Position numbers and translations under genes: made by a program. From an uncultured Pseudomonadota bacterium (GTDB lineage: Bacteria > Pseudomonadota > Gammaproteobacteria > Burkholderiales > SG8-39): a stretch of DNA of 64,000 nucleotides. The stretch spans positions 197,829-261,828 of the forward strand of contig CAIXPL010000028.1 in NCBI GenBank assembly GCA_903921325.1. The letters run 5' to 3'. The stretch's first letter is position 1. Every line of letters begins with the position of its first letter. A model generated the notes under the pieces. It had not been told where the DNA came from. It worked only from the letters and a program-made list of their open reading frames with translations, and made no database searches. Positions 9,226 through 17,708 of the stretch are shown here, in pieces.

Positions 9226-12200
9226 ATGAACGAAGTGCCATCGCAGCCGGCCAGCACCACGACCGCAATCCCGTTGCAATCGGTCAGCATCACGCCAAAA
9301 GTGCCATTGGAACCGGTCGGGACCACGGGGGAACTGCCTGTGCCGCCGCTGCTGGCAAGGAACGAGGCGCCATTGCGGCCAGTGCGTACCAGTGCCCAGT
9401 ACAGCGCGCTGGCGCAGCGGCTGCGCCGGGAAATCCGCGGCGAGGTGATGTTTGATTCAGCAAGCCGCGGGCGCTACTCCACCGATGCCTCGATCTATCA
9501 GATTGAGCCCATTGGCGTGGTCGTGCCGCACAGCGAAGCCGATGCCCTGACTGCCATGCAGATCGCCTGCGAAGAGGGGGTACCGGTGCTGCCGCGCGGC
9601 GCCGGCAGCTCGCAATGCGGTCAGACAGTGGGCGAGGCGCTGGTGATCGATACCAGCAAGCACCTCAATCATCTGCTCGCGCTCGACCTGGAAGCCCACA
9701 CCGCAGAGGTGGAACCCGGCATCGTTCTGGATACCCTGAATGCCCGGTTGCGCAAACACGGACTATGGTTTCCGGTGGACGTGTCGACCAGTGCGCAGGC
9801 CACCCTGGGGGGCATGGCGGGCAATAATTCCTGTGGATCGCGTTCGATTCGTTACGGCAATATGGTGCACAACGTGATGGCCATCGATGCCGTGCTGGCC
9901 GATGGCAGCCAGCACCGCTTTGGTCCGATTGCCGAGCTCGCGCAGAGCGGGGCGGCATATCGCACACTGGCCGACAAAGTGCTTGCCATCGTGCAACGCG
10001 AGGGTGCAGAGATCGCGGCGCGCTGGCCCAAAGTGCTGCGACGGGTGCAAGGCTACAACCTGGACATGGCGGGGGCCAATCTGGCCCATCTGTTAGTGGG
10101 CTCGGAGGGCACCCTTGCCTGGTCACGACGCATCCATCTCGGGCTCTCGCCACTGCCACGCCACAAAACGCTGGGGGTATGTCACTTCCCGACGTTTCAC
10201 AAAGCGATGGATTCGGCACAGCACATTGTTCGTCTGGGGCCTGCTGCCGTTGAACTGGTCGATCGCACCATGCTTGGCCTCGCGCGTGACAACCCGGCTT
10301 TTCGCGGAACGGTCAACCAGTTCACCCGTGGTGATCCGGATGCGATTCTGCTCGTTGAATTCGCCAGTGACGAGGCGGCGGGCCCGCTGCGCAGCCTGCA
10401 GCAACTGGTCGAGCTGATGGGTGATCTCGGACTGCCGGGCAGTGTGGTCGAGATTCCCGATGCAGCATTGCAACGCGAGGTGTGGGAGGTTCGCAAAGCA
10501 GGCTTGAACATCATGATGTCGATGAAAGGCGACGGCAAACCGGTGTCCTTCATCGAGGACTGCGCGGTGCCCCTTGAACATCTGGCCGATTACACCGCGC
10601 GGCTGACTGCCGTATTTGAAAAGCACGGCACGCGCGGCACCTGGTACGCGCATGCCTCGGTGGGCACGTTGCATGTACGACCGATTCTGGACATGCGCGC
10701 CGATGGTGCGGTCAAGATGCGCGCCATTGCCGAGGAAGCCTGTGCCATGGTGCGCGAATACAAAGGCGCGTATTCCGGTGAGCATGGTGACGGACTGGTG
10801 CGCTCGGAATGGATCGAACCGATACTCGGAGCGCGTTTGACCGCTGCCCTGGGCGAGGTGAAGGCGCTATTTGACCCGCGCGGCCTGATGAATCCCGGGA
10901 AGATCGTGCGCCCGCCGCGCATGGATGATCGCAGCCTGTTTCGCTTCAAACCGGGCTACCGCGCGGCCAAAATTCCCACCGTACTGGATTGGTCAGAGTG
11001 GGACGCACCGGGCGCGCAGAGCCGTGGACTGGCAGCAGCCCTGGAGATGTGCAACAACAACGGACACTGCCGCAAATTCGACGCAGGCACCATGTGCCCA
11101 TCGTTTCGGGTGACCGGTAACGAGCGTGATCTGACCCGCGGCCGCGCCAACACCCTGCGTCTGGCCCTGAGCGGTCAGCTCGACACACTCAAAGGCACCG
11201 ATGCCCTGAGCTCGCAGGCAGTGGCCGATGCAATGGATCTGTGCGTCGGGTGTAAAGGCTGCAAGCGCGAATGTCCCACCGGCGTGGACATGGCGAAAAT
11301 GAAAATCGAGTTCTTGCACCACTGGCATCAGCGCCACGGCTGGTCGCTGCGCGAGCGTGTCATTGCGCATCTGCCACGCTATGCGCCCTGGGCGAGCCGG
11401 TTAGCGCCCATCGTCAATCGTCTGCAGGATTGGGGTAAAGCCCACCTGGGGTTTGCGGCACAGCGGCCGTTGCCGCAATGGCGTTCGGATGTTTTTGGCA
11501 GTGAGTCGAACCGTGCGCAACACACTGCGCAACCATTCAGCATGGCCGCAGGACACCGCGAGGTCGTGCTGTTGGTCGACACCTTCAATCACTATTTCGA
11601 ACCGGAGAACGCCAAGGCAGCACTGCGCGTGCTCGAGGTGGCCGGCTACACGGTGCACCTTGCGTCGAGTGCCAAGGGTGAGCGGCCGCTATGCTGCGGC
11701 CGCACCTATCTGGCAAGTGGCATGATCGCGCAGGCACGCGAGGAAGCCAGTCGAACCATGGCAGCACTCAAGCCCTTTGTTGAGCGCGGCATTCCTGTGA
11801 TCGGTCTGGAACCCTCATGCCTGCTCACCCTGCGTGATGAGTTTGCGTCACTGCTGCCGGGTGCCGAGAGCAAAGCGCTCGCAGTTCAGGCAGTGCTGTT
11901 TGAGGAATTTCTGGCCAATGAACATGCGGCCGGTCGGCTACGGCTCACGCTGCATCCGTTGCCGCAGACGCGTGCGCTGCTGCACGGGCATTGCCATCAA
12001 AAGGCCTTTGCCGTCATGCCCGCAGTTCAGCGGGTGCTCGGTCTGATTCCGGGCCTTGGCGTGCAGACTGTGGAATCGAGCTGCTGCGGGATGGCCGGAT
12101 CGTTTGGCTACGAAGCCGAGCATTATTCCGTATCGATGAGCATGGGCGAGGCCGCGCTATTGCCTGCGGTTCGCGCCGCCGACGGCGATACACTGCTGGT

Positions 12201-12303
12201 GGCCGATGGCACCAGTTGCCGACATCAGATTCAACACGGTGCGCAGCGTGAAGCCGTTCATGTGGCGCGGGTTCTCGCTGCCGCATTGGGGGAACCATCA
12301 TGA
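9226..12303 (+). CDS. fused FAD-linked oxidase and 4Fe-4S dehydrogenase (GlcD-GlcF/YdiJ-like)
   Basis: Two-module 1,025-aa protein. Residues 60-570 are a FAD-binding oxidase domain with the GlcD/D-lactate dehydrogenase C-terminal region (FAD loop LPRGAGSSQCGQTVGEA; AGNNSCGSRSIRYG; GEHGDGLVRSEW). The rest is an iron-sulfur module: CNNNGHC near 609 and CVGCKGCKRECP near 673 for 4Fe-4S clusters, then two cysteine-rich CCG motifs (PLCCGRTY, SSCCGMAGS). It should oxidise glycolate, D-lactate or a related 2-hydroxy acid and pass electrons to quinone. The first 56 residues are a proline/threonine-rich extension made of degenerate repeats and are not family sequence, so the true start could be later. 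The stop overlaps the next gene by 4 bp (ATGA). Confidence 0.88.
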   Translation: MNEVPSQPASTTTAIPLQSVSITPKVPLEPVGTTGELPVPPLLARNEAPLRPVRTSAQYSALAQRLRREIRGEVMFDSASRGRYSTDASIYQIEPIGVVVPHSEADALTAMQIACEEGVPVLPRGAGSSQCGQTVGEALVIDTSKHLNHLLALDLEAHTAEVEPGIVLDTLNARLRKHGLWFPVDVSTSAQATLGGMAGNNSCGSRSIRYGNMVHNVMAIDAVLADGSQHRFGPIAELAQSGAAYRTLADKVLAIVQREGAEIAARWPKVLRRVQGYNLDMAGANLAHLLVGSEGTLAWSRRIHLGLSPLPRHKTLGVCHFPTFHKAMDSAQHIVRLGPAAVELVDRTMLGLARDNPAFRGTVNQFTRGDPDAILLVEFASDEAAGPLRSLQQLVELMGDLGLPGSVVEIPDAALQREVWEVRKAGLNIMMSMKGDGKPVSFIEDCAVPLEHLADYTARLTAVFEKHGTRGTWYAHASVGTLHVRPILDMRADGAVKMRAIAEEACAMVREYKGAYSGEHGDGLVRSEWIEPILGARLTAALGEVKALFDPRGLMNPGKIVRPPRMDDRSLFRFKPGYRAAKIPTVLDWSEWDAPGAQSRGLAAALEMCNNNGHCRKFDAGTMCPSFRVTGNERDLTRGRANTLRLALSGQLDTLKGTDALSSQAVADAMDLCVGCKGCKRECPTGVDMAKMKIEFLHHWHQRHGWSLRERVIAHLPRYAPWASRLAPIVNRLQDWGKAHLGFAAQRPLPQWRSDVFGSESNRAQHTAQPFSMAAGHREVVLLVDTFNHYFEPENAKAALRVLEVAGYTVHLASSAKGERPLCCGRTYLASGMIAQAREEASRTMAALKPFVERGIPVIGLEPSCLLTLRDEFASLLPGAESKALAVQAVLFEEFLANEHAAGRLRLTLHPLPQTRALLHGHCHQKAFAVMPAVQRVLGLIPGLGVQTVESSCCGMAGSFGYEAEHYSVSMSMGEAALLPAVRAADGDTLLVADGTSCRHQIQHGAQREAVHVARVLAAALGEPS
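9235..9396 (+). repeat. degenerate in-frame tandem repeats in N-terminal extension
   Basis: Five units of 36, 30, 36, 30 and 30 bp start at 9235, 9271, 9301, 9337 and 9367. They encode VPSQPASTTTAI, PLQSVSITPK, VPLEPVGTTGEL, PVPPLLARNE and APLRPVRTSA. Units 1 and 3 are the most alike at the DNA level, both starting GTGCCAT. A further related stretch starts at 9189 before the start codon. All unit lengths are multiples of three inside the frame. The conserved FAD domain begins right after the last unit. Confidence 0.6.
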
Positions 12304-12863
12304 GCAGTCCGAATTCCGTGCGCCGAACCGATCGTCTGCTGAGCGATGAAGGTGTCGAGGCGTTGTTGCAATCCGGGTATTGCGGCCATCTGGGAACCGT
12401 CGGAGCGGATGGCATGCCCTACGTCTGCCCCCTGCTCTATGTCTGGATAGACCGTGAAATCTGGGTACATAACACCGCAGCCAGTGGACATCTGAAAACC
12501 AATGTTCAGCACTCTGCCAAGGTGTGCTTTGCGATTGACAAGCCCGGTGAGGTTTTTCCCTATGGCCGGTTTGAATGCGATACCTCGGTGGCCTACGCCA
12601 GTGCCATCGCATTCGGACAGATTCGCATCATTGACGATCGCGAGCAGAAAAGTGCTTTCTTTGATGCTCTGATGCACAAATACGCAACGCCCGATCCGTC
12701 GCGCCCAAAGGGTTTTTATCCGCGGCTCGATGATGTCACCGTGTATGCCATCACCCCGGAGCGGATCACCGGCAAGGAGAATCATCTGCCCGCGCCGCAG
12801 GCGCGGTGGCCGGCGGTGGACATGACCCGAACGCCACGCGCGGTTCCGCCTGCGTCGCCTTGA
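12300..12863 (+). CDS. pyridoxamine 5'-phosphate oxidase family flavin-binding protein
   Basis: A 187-aa split-barrel flavoprotein of the NimA/PPOX-like type. The signature GYCGHLGTVGADGMPYVCPL is at residues 26-45, WVHNTAASGHLKTN near 65, and VCFAID near 79. Such proteins bind FMN or F420 and either reduce small nitro/oxidised compounds or act as flavin reductases; the substrate cannot be told from sequence. Its ATG overlaps the stop of the GlcD-GlcF-like gene, so the two are translationally coupled. The stop codon lies inside the first unit of the 22-bp ladder that fills the gap to the next gene. Confidence 0.85.
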   Translation: MSSPNSVRRTDRLLSDEGVEALLQSGYCGHLGTVGADGMPYVCPLLYVWIDREIWVHNTAASGHLKTNVQHSAKVCFAIDKPGEVFPYGRFECDTSVAYASAIAFGQIRIIDDREQKSAFFDALMHKYATPDPSRPKGFYPRLDDVTVYAITPERITGKENHLPAPQARWPAVDMTRTPRAVPPASP

Positions 12864-13003
12864 GTGCCGCGCGATAAGCAATTGAGTACCGCCTGGGAAC
12901 TTCTTTCGTGTGCCAACTGATACCCCTTGGTTGTCGACTGATAATCTGTTGAGTACCGACCGATGACCTTTTGTATAGCGACCAATGGCACACTTATTTG
13001 AAC
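12849..13003 (+). repeat. 22-bp degenerate tandem ladder spanning a whole intergenic gap
   Basis: An 11-bp core related to TTGAGTACCGA recurs at 12860, 12882, 12905, 12927, 12949 and 12971, with steps of 22, 23, 22, 22 and 22 bp. The cores read TTGAGTGCCGC, TTGAGTACCGC, TTCGTGTGCCA, TTGGTTGTCGA, TTGAGTACCGA and TTGTATAGCGA. A second phase of the same unit gives CTGATA at 12917 and 12938, CCGATG at 12960 and CCAATG at 12982, the last containing the start codon of the next gene. The first core contains the stop codon of the previous gene. The ladder therefore covers exactly stop to start. Confidence 0.65.
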
Positions 13004-14124
13004 CCCTGACTCTGCGCAACCTCACGGTACGCAATCGCATCGTGGTCTCGCCGATGTCGCAATATGCGGCGGTCGATGGCGCGCCGACTGACTGGCATCT
13101 GGTGCACCTGGGAAAATTTGCCATTGGCGGCGCGGGCATCGTGTTTTGCGAGGAGACCTCGGTTTCGCAGCGATCGCGCAAAACCTACGACTGCCCGGGC
13201 ATTTATAACGATGAGCAGGTGCGGGCGTGGCGGCGTGTCACGGATTTCATTCGTGCCCAAGGCTCGGCCGCAGCGATTCAGCTCGGCCATGCCGGTCGCA
13301 AGGTGGCCACTCGTGCACCGTGGGATGGTTTCTCGCCGCTCGGACCAGACGATGCGGCAGCCGGCCGTCCGCCATGGGCAGGTCTGGCACCAAGCCCCAT
13401 CGCATTCAAGCCTGGCGCGCTCGTCCCGAAAGAAATGGACCGCGATGACATTCGTGCAGTGATTCAGTTGCATGTGGATGCCGCGCGGCGCTCAGTCGAT
13501 GCCGGCTTTGACATCTGCGAGATCCATGGCGCCCACGGCTACATCATCCAGCAGTTCCTGTCACCGATTACGAACAAGCGCAGCGATGGCTATGGCGGCG
13601 ACATCGATGGTCGGATGCGTTTCGGGCTTGAGTTGATCGAGGCGGTGCGCGCGGTGTGGCCCGCTGATCGGCCGCTATTTTTCCGTGGCTCTTGCGTCGA
13701 CGGGCCGGGTGGCATCTGGAGTCTTGAGGACACCACAGTGCTCGCAGCACAACTGAAGCTGCGCGGTGTGGATGTGTTTGACTGTTCCTCGGGCGGTATC
13801 GAAGGCCCGTTGACCCTGCATGTGGTGCCGCGTCGTCCTGGCTACCATGTGCCGTTTGCACGTCACATCCGGCGCGAAACGGGCATCGCCACCATGGCCG
13901 TGGGCTTGATCACCGAGGCGGCACAAGCCGAACAGTATCTGGCCGCCGGTGATTGTGATCTGGTCGCACTGGCTCGTGAGTTGATGTGGAACCCCAACTG
14001 GCCGGTGCACGCGGCACAGGCCCTGGGACTTGAGCGGCCGCACGAGATTCTGCCGCAGCGCTACGCCTGGTGGCTGCAGCGCCGTGAAGAAACACGGGCG
14101 GTGTCGGCCAACGACGAGCAGTAG
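12985..14124 (+). CDS. Old Yellow Enzyme family NADH:flavin oxidoreductase
   Basis: A 379-aa FMN-dependent ene-reductase of the YqjM-like branch. It shows LTVRNRIVVSPMSQY for FMN binding at the N-terminus, IQLGHAGRK near residue 93, the substrate-binding pair in IHGAHGYIIQQFLSP near 175 followed by NKRSDGYGG, and VALARELMWNPNWP at the phosphate-binding end. It reduces activated C=C bonds with NAD(P)H; xenobiotic or aromatic-degradation intermediates are typical substrates. It lies 121 bp after the split-barrel gene on the same strand. The gap is the degenerate 22-bp ladder, whose last unit holds this start codon, and no clear ribosome-binding site is visible. Confidence 0.92.
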   Translation: MAHLFEPLTLRNLTVRNRIVVSPMSQYAAVDGAPTDWHLVHLGKFAIGGAGIVFCEETSVSQRSRKTYDCPGIYNDEQVRAWRRVTDFIRAQGSAAAIQLGHAGRKVATRAPWDGFSPLGPDDAAAGRPPWAGLAPSPIAFKPGALVPKEMDRDDIRAVIQLHVDAARRSVDAGFDICEIHGAHGYIIQQFLSPITNKRSDGYGGDIDGRMRFGLELIEAVRAVWPADRPLFFRGSCVDGPGGIWSLEDTTVLAAQLKLRGVDVFDCSSGGIEGPLTLHVVPRRPGYHVPFARHIRRETGIATMAVGLITEAAQAEQYLAAGDCDLVALARELMWNPNWPVHAAQALGLERPHEILPQRYAWWLQRREETRAVSANDEQ

Positions 14125-14150
14125 CGACGCGTATCGCCTGCGGGCAGCTT

Positions 14151-14198
14151 GCACTCGCACCCTGCTACCCTGCTGCTCTCGCACCCTGGTGCACTGCG
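14151..14198. repeat. 24-bp degenerate tandem pair between convergent genes
   Basis: Two adjacent 24-bp units (14151-14174 and 14175-14198) share the 11-mer CTCGCACCCTG and match at most positions. They fill most of the 84-bp gap between the convergent OYE and isochorismatase genes. No terminator hairpin is evident in the gap. Confidence 0.5.
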
Positions 14199-14208
14199 GC
14201 CTTGCTGA

Positions 14209-15012
14209 CTACTTGCGGGCCACCATCCCGATGAAATTCTCGCCATCGATCACGCGCGAGAAATACGGGTAGACCGCCTCGAGCATATTGTTGGCAAATT
14301 CGGGCCGGAACGAAATCATCAGATCGCGCAAGGCATAGGTGCGATAACCGAGGTCATGCGCCGAGAGCACGGTTGCATAGACGCAGATTTCGGTGTTGAA
14401 ACCCATCACCGCCACGTTGCGAATGCCACGCGCCTTCAGGATCGTATCGAGCCCATTGGACATAAAGCCGCTTGCGGCAATGCGGTTCGGAATGAGGATG
14501 TCATGATCGGCGGGGCCTGGCTTGAGTGGTTCATACAAATCAACGGCCCAGGTGCCAGCCTTCCAGGCCTGGCGCAGAATCTGCGCGCGGTGGAAGCTGC
14601 CAGTCGTGCCCCAGTCCAGTTCGCGATAGTCGTTGGTGTAGCCTTCGGTGACATGCACAACCTGCACCCCGGCTGCGCGTGCCTTCTTCACCGTCTCCAC
14701 CGCCCGTTCAAGCATGTGGTTCTCGCGATACTGGGCGGCCAGTCGTGGATAGTGTTCGCCCTTCTCGGCGGCAAAGTTGTTCTGGAAGTCGACCACGATG
14801 AGTGCGGTCTCCTCGGGCTTCAGCGTGGTGGCCGGTGGCGGCAACGCGGTGAGGGGCTGCGCCTTCAGCGCGGGGGTCCCCAAGAGACAGCTCAGTGCCA
14901 GTGCCGCGTGCATTGTCAGCCGCAGGACAGTCGTCGAGCGCAGATCGACCATAGAGGGCGGCACAGTCCTGTGCTGCATCATGGTCACTGGTGGTTCAAG
15001 TACGGAAGTCAT
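14209..15012 (-). CDS. exported isochorismatase-fold cysteine hydrolase (atypical triad)
   Basis: A 267-aa protein with an N-terminal export signal (LTMHAALALSCLLGTPALKAQ) and an isochorismatase/nicotinamidase-fold domain from about residue 65. The nucleophile Cys is in TEICVYATV and the conserved Asp in IVVDFQNNF. The middle catalytic Lys position appears to be Asn (ILIPNRIAASGF where a Lys is normal), so activity may be altered. The start is secured by GAGGAG eight bases upstream of ATG 15012. Periplasmic export is unusual for this mainly cytoplasmic family, whose members include maleamate and nicotinamide amidases. It follows the Rieske gene on the same strand after 156 bp. Confidence 0.82.
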   Translation of the reverse strand: MTSVLEPPVTMMQHRTVPPSMVDLRSTTVLRLTMHAALALSCLLGTPALKAQPLTALPPPATTLKPEETALIVVDFQNNFAAEKGEHYPRLAAQYRENHMLERAVETVKKARAAGVQVVHVTEGYTNDYRELDWGTTGSFHRAQILRQAWKAGTWAVDLYEPLKPGPADHDILIPNRIAASGFMSNGLDTILKARGIRNVAVMGFNTEICVYATVLSAHDLGYRTYALRDLMISFRPEFANNMLEAVYPYFSRVIDGENFIGMVARK

Positions 15013-15168
15013 TGCTTGATCTCCTCATTGGTGATTGTTTTCTGGTAGGTGCCACGTGCGATACCCTGGCATGCCTTGAATTGACCTGCCTCGCGTCGTC
15101 GCGCCTCGTCATGCAACCATGCACCCGCGCAACGCGCGAACGCCGTGGATCAGTAAGATGATCGCCGG

Positions 15169-15678
15169 TCAGCGAATGACCTCTGCACCAGCCTCGAGCG
15201 CGAGCACTTCAAGCGACCCGCTCTCCTCGCGAATTTCAAAGCGCCACGGAGGTCGCTTGGCCGGCCCCGAGACCACTGCGCCGTCACGCAGCGGATCGTA
15301 CACCGAGAGATGACAGCGACAGAGAAACACCGGGTTGGACAAGGTCTGTCCGACAATGGAACCTACCAGGTCGTATTCCCGTTCCAGGGCGAACGTGCAA
15401 CCCTCATGCGGGCAGATGCGGCATGCCGCGTAGAGAGCACCGGCACCGCCGTTGGTAGCAGGCAGGCGCACGGCTATACCGGGCAGCAGTCGCCCGTCCT
15501 TCTCGAATTCAAACTCGGTCGACTGCCAGGGTTGCATCGGAGCGACCACAGTTACCGGTATGCGGGCGCGTGCAGCCGATGGAGCCATGATCGCAGCGAC
15601 GAGGACAGCCAGTGAGCGCCATAGCCCGCCGAGAAACTGTTTGCGCGAACCCACTGGGTTCGACCGTGCTTCAGTCAT
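15169..15678 (-). CDS. Rieske [2Fe-2S] protein, exported
   Basis: A 169-aa protein with a signal anchor and a C-terminal Rieske domain. Box 1 is CPHEGC (Cys89, His91, Cys94) and box 2 is CRCHLS (Cys120, Cys122, His123), giving the two Cys and two His cluster ligands plus the disulfide pair. SRKQFL before the hydrophobic segment fits a Tat motif with Lys in place of the second Arg, as expected for a protein folded with its cluster before export. Size and layout resemble cytochrome bc-type or arsenite-oxidase small subunits, but no cytochrome b/c1 or molybdenum partner is adjacent, so its electron partner is unknown. Confidence 0.88.
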   Translation of the reverse strand: MTEARSNPVGSRKQFLGGLWRSLAVLVAAIMAPSAARARIPVTVVAPMQPWQSTEFEFEKDGRLLPGIAVRLPATNGGAGALYAACRICPHEGCTFALEREYDLVGSIVGQTLSNPVFLCRCHLSVYDPLRDGAVVSGPAKRPPWRFEIREESGSLEVLALEAGAEVIR

Positions 15679-15825
15679 GGAGTCCTACTGCCGGCACATC
15701 GCTTGGAGGCGAACCCACCCGATGTCCACCGAATATTGTCTGCGTGTGCACTGTCGATCTGTCGGATGTGCCCTCATAACGGCCCGAACGTCCACTGCCA
15801 GTCACCCTCATGATTGAGTCGCCAC

Positions 15826-16743
15826 TCAGCGAATCGCAAACTCGGGTTTCGGGCCAGTCATACGGCTCAGCCCCAGAATGTCACGCGCTTCACTGGGTGT
15901 CGCGGGCTCAAACCCGAGGTCGCGCACGATGCGCACCAAGCGTTCGGTCAAGCGCTGATTGGTGGCCAATTCGCCGGCCGCGTAATAGTTGTTATCCTCA
16001 AGACCGGTACGCGCGTGTCCGCCCAGCAAGATGGACTGGACTGAGGATGCCAATTGCGCCGGTCCGATTCCGCTCACACCGAATATCGCGTTCTTCGGCA
16101 GCAGATCGATCATGAACTGAAAGGTCTTCGCCGAATACGGCATGGCACCCTGAAATCCGCGGTGACAGTTGAGCACCATGTTCACGTAGGGCGGATCATC
16201 ATCAAGGCCTTCACCGATCAACGTGGTCACATCCTGCACGATATGCGTGGGACTGAAGACCTCCCATTCCGGCTTGATGCCGCGCGCGCGCATCGCCTGG
16301 GCCAGTTCGCGATTTTTTGACAGCGGGCTATTGAAAATAATGTCGTTGCCGGCAAAACTCAGATTCACCGTGATCGCATCGAGGGTACACATCTCGGCAC
16401 CGGCCTCGACCCCCTTGATGCGCTCCTCCCACTGGGTTTCCCAGCGTCCGTCGGGCATTTGTTTCACCACATCACCATCGACACCACCACCAGTCGAATT
16501 GTTGATGATGATGTCACTGCGGGCGCGAATGCGTGAATTGATATCGCGATAGATCTCGGGGTTGCAGGTCGCCTGATCATCCGGTCGCCGCGCATGGACG
16601 GCGACCACGGATGCACCAGCATTCCAGCAATCGATGACATCACGGGCAATCTCGTCGGGTTGGGTCGGTAGATTGGGATTCTGCTTCTTGCCGGCCATGC
16701 CGCCCGTTGGCGCGATGGTGATGATGACCTTGTTGCTGCCCAT
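15826..16743 (-). CDS. BKACE family beta-keto acid cleavage enzyme (DUF849)
   Basis: A 305-aa TIM-barrel enzyme starting at MGSNKVIITIAPTGG (ATG 16743, GGAG ten bases upstream; the in-frame codons upstream are not family sequence). BKACE enzymes condense a beta-keto acid with acetyl-CoA to give acetoacetate and a new CoA ester. The GLEDN motif with the metal-binding Glu is present near the C-terminus. The HxH metal motif (HIHAR in the second BKACE of this window) reads AVHAR here, so the first His ligand appears replaced by Ala. The gene is 45 bp downstream of a deacetylase-fold hydrolase on the same strand, probably one operon. The substrate is not predictable. Confidence 0.87.
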   Translation of the reverse strand: MGSNKVIITIAPTGGMAGKKQNPNLPTQPDEIARDVIDCWNAGASVVAVHARRPDDQATCNPEIYRDINSRIRARSDIIINNSTGGGVDGDVVKQMPDGRWETQWEERIKGVEAGAEMCTLDAITVNLSFAGNDIIFNSPLSKNRELAQAMRARGIKPEWEVFSPTHIVQDVTTLIGEGLDDDPPYVNMVLNCHRGFQGAMPYSAKTFQFMIDLLPKNAIFGVSGIGPAQLASSVQSILLGGHARTGLEDNNYYAAGELATNQRLTERLVRIVRDLGFEPATPSEARDILGLSRMTGPKPEFAIR

Positions 16744-16788
16744 GATGTGTTGTCTCCGGTATTGATTTATTTGTCGATAATGGAACAT

Positions 16789-17688
16789 TCAAACGGTGGC
16801 GATCGTGCCCTGCGGCAGGGTGAGGCAGTGGCCGGCGATATCGCCAGGGCGGGTAAGCCATACACGATCAAACAGCGGGTGGGCCACCATCTGACGCAAA
16901 CCTTCACGCAAAGCGCGCAGACGATGCGGCTGACCAAAGATCATTGTATGTAACGAAATGGCAAACACCAGGGGCTGCTGTTCGCTTTGTTCGACCATTT
17001 CTTCGAATTGGCGCACACAGGTGTCTACAAACTGCACCGGATCGTGGTGCAGTTGCAGAATGGGCACAAAATCGTTGGTCTCGATCGGATAGGGTATCGA
17101 GAGCAAGGGACCCGAGCGCGTTTTCATCCAGAACGGTTGATCGTCACAGGGCCAGTCCAGGACATAGGTATAGCCGGCCTCACGCAACAGATCGAGCGTG
17201 ACCCCGCTGGGCATCATCAAGGGGGTCATCCACCCGGACGGAGCGCGACCTTCGTGATGTCTGATCGCCGCGGTTGCTTCGCTGATCAGGCGCCGTTCAT
17301 CATCTTCGGGACGCGCACCGGGCTTTTCTGAATTGGTACGGCCATGGCCGACGATTTCATGGCCGTGATTGCGGATGCCCGCCATCACCTCAGGATGTGT
17401 GTCATAGAGATAGCTGTTGCACAGACAGGCCGCCGGCAGGTTCAATTCCCCGAACAGCTCGAGCAGGCGCCACAGGCCGACGCGGTTGCCATATTCACGC
17501 CAGGACCAGTTGCGATGATCGGGCATCGGCAGGCCACCACCCAGCACCGGCCCCACTTCCATTCCGAAGCCGAAGGTCTCGACATTCAATGCGATATACA
17601 TCGCCAGGCGTTTGCCACCTGGCCAATCGTAGTTCGGGCGGGTCGTGATCGGGCTGAAATTAAAGCGATCGTGCGTTGGCAATACCAT
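16789..17688 (-). CDS. polysaccharide deacetylase-fold hydrolase (PuuE/HpPgdA-like)
   Basis: A 299-aa NodB-homology protein of the branch that contains cofactor-free allantoinase PuuE and HpPgdA rather than classical chitin deacetylases. Recognisable parts are LAMYIALNVETFGFG near residue 28, HGHEIVGHGRTNSE near 108, SGWMTPLMMPS near 151 and FAISLHTMIFGQPHR near 243. Such enzymes hydrolyse amide bonds, including cyclic ureides. It is the first gene of the minus-strand set with the BKACE, and is divergent from an ABC-type binding protein at 17812. A paralog is at 42818. The substrate is unknown; a small amide is more likely than a cell-wall polymer, since no signal peptide is seen. Confidence 0.85.
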   Translation of the reverse strand: MVLPTHDRFNFSPITTRPNYDWPGGKRLAMYIALNVETFGFGMEVGPVLGGGLPMPDHRNWSWREYGNRVGLWRLLELFGELNLPAACLCNSYLYDTHPEVMAGIRNHGHEIVGHGRTNSEKPGARPEDDERRLISEATAAIRHHEGRAPSGWMTPLMMPSGVTLDLLREAGYTYVLDWPCDDQPFWMKTRSGPLLSIPYPIETNDFVPILQLHHDPVQFVDTCVRQFEEMVEQSEQQPLVFAISLHTMIFGQPHRLRALREGLRQMVAHPLFDRVWLTRPGDIAGHCLTLPQGTIATV

Positions 17689-17708
17689 GGTTTGGAGTCT
17701 CCGCAGGG

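Noticed and set aside
12849-13003. CRISPR array
   Set aside because: The 22-bp units are degenerate and contiguous with no unique spacers, and no cas genes are present.
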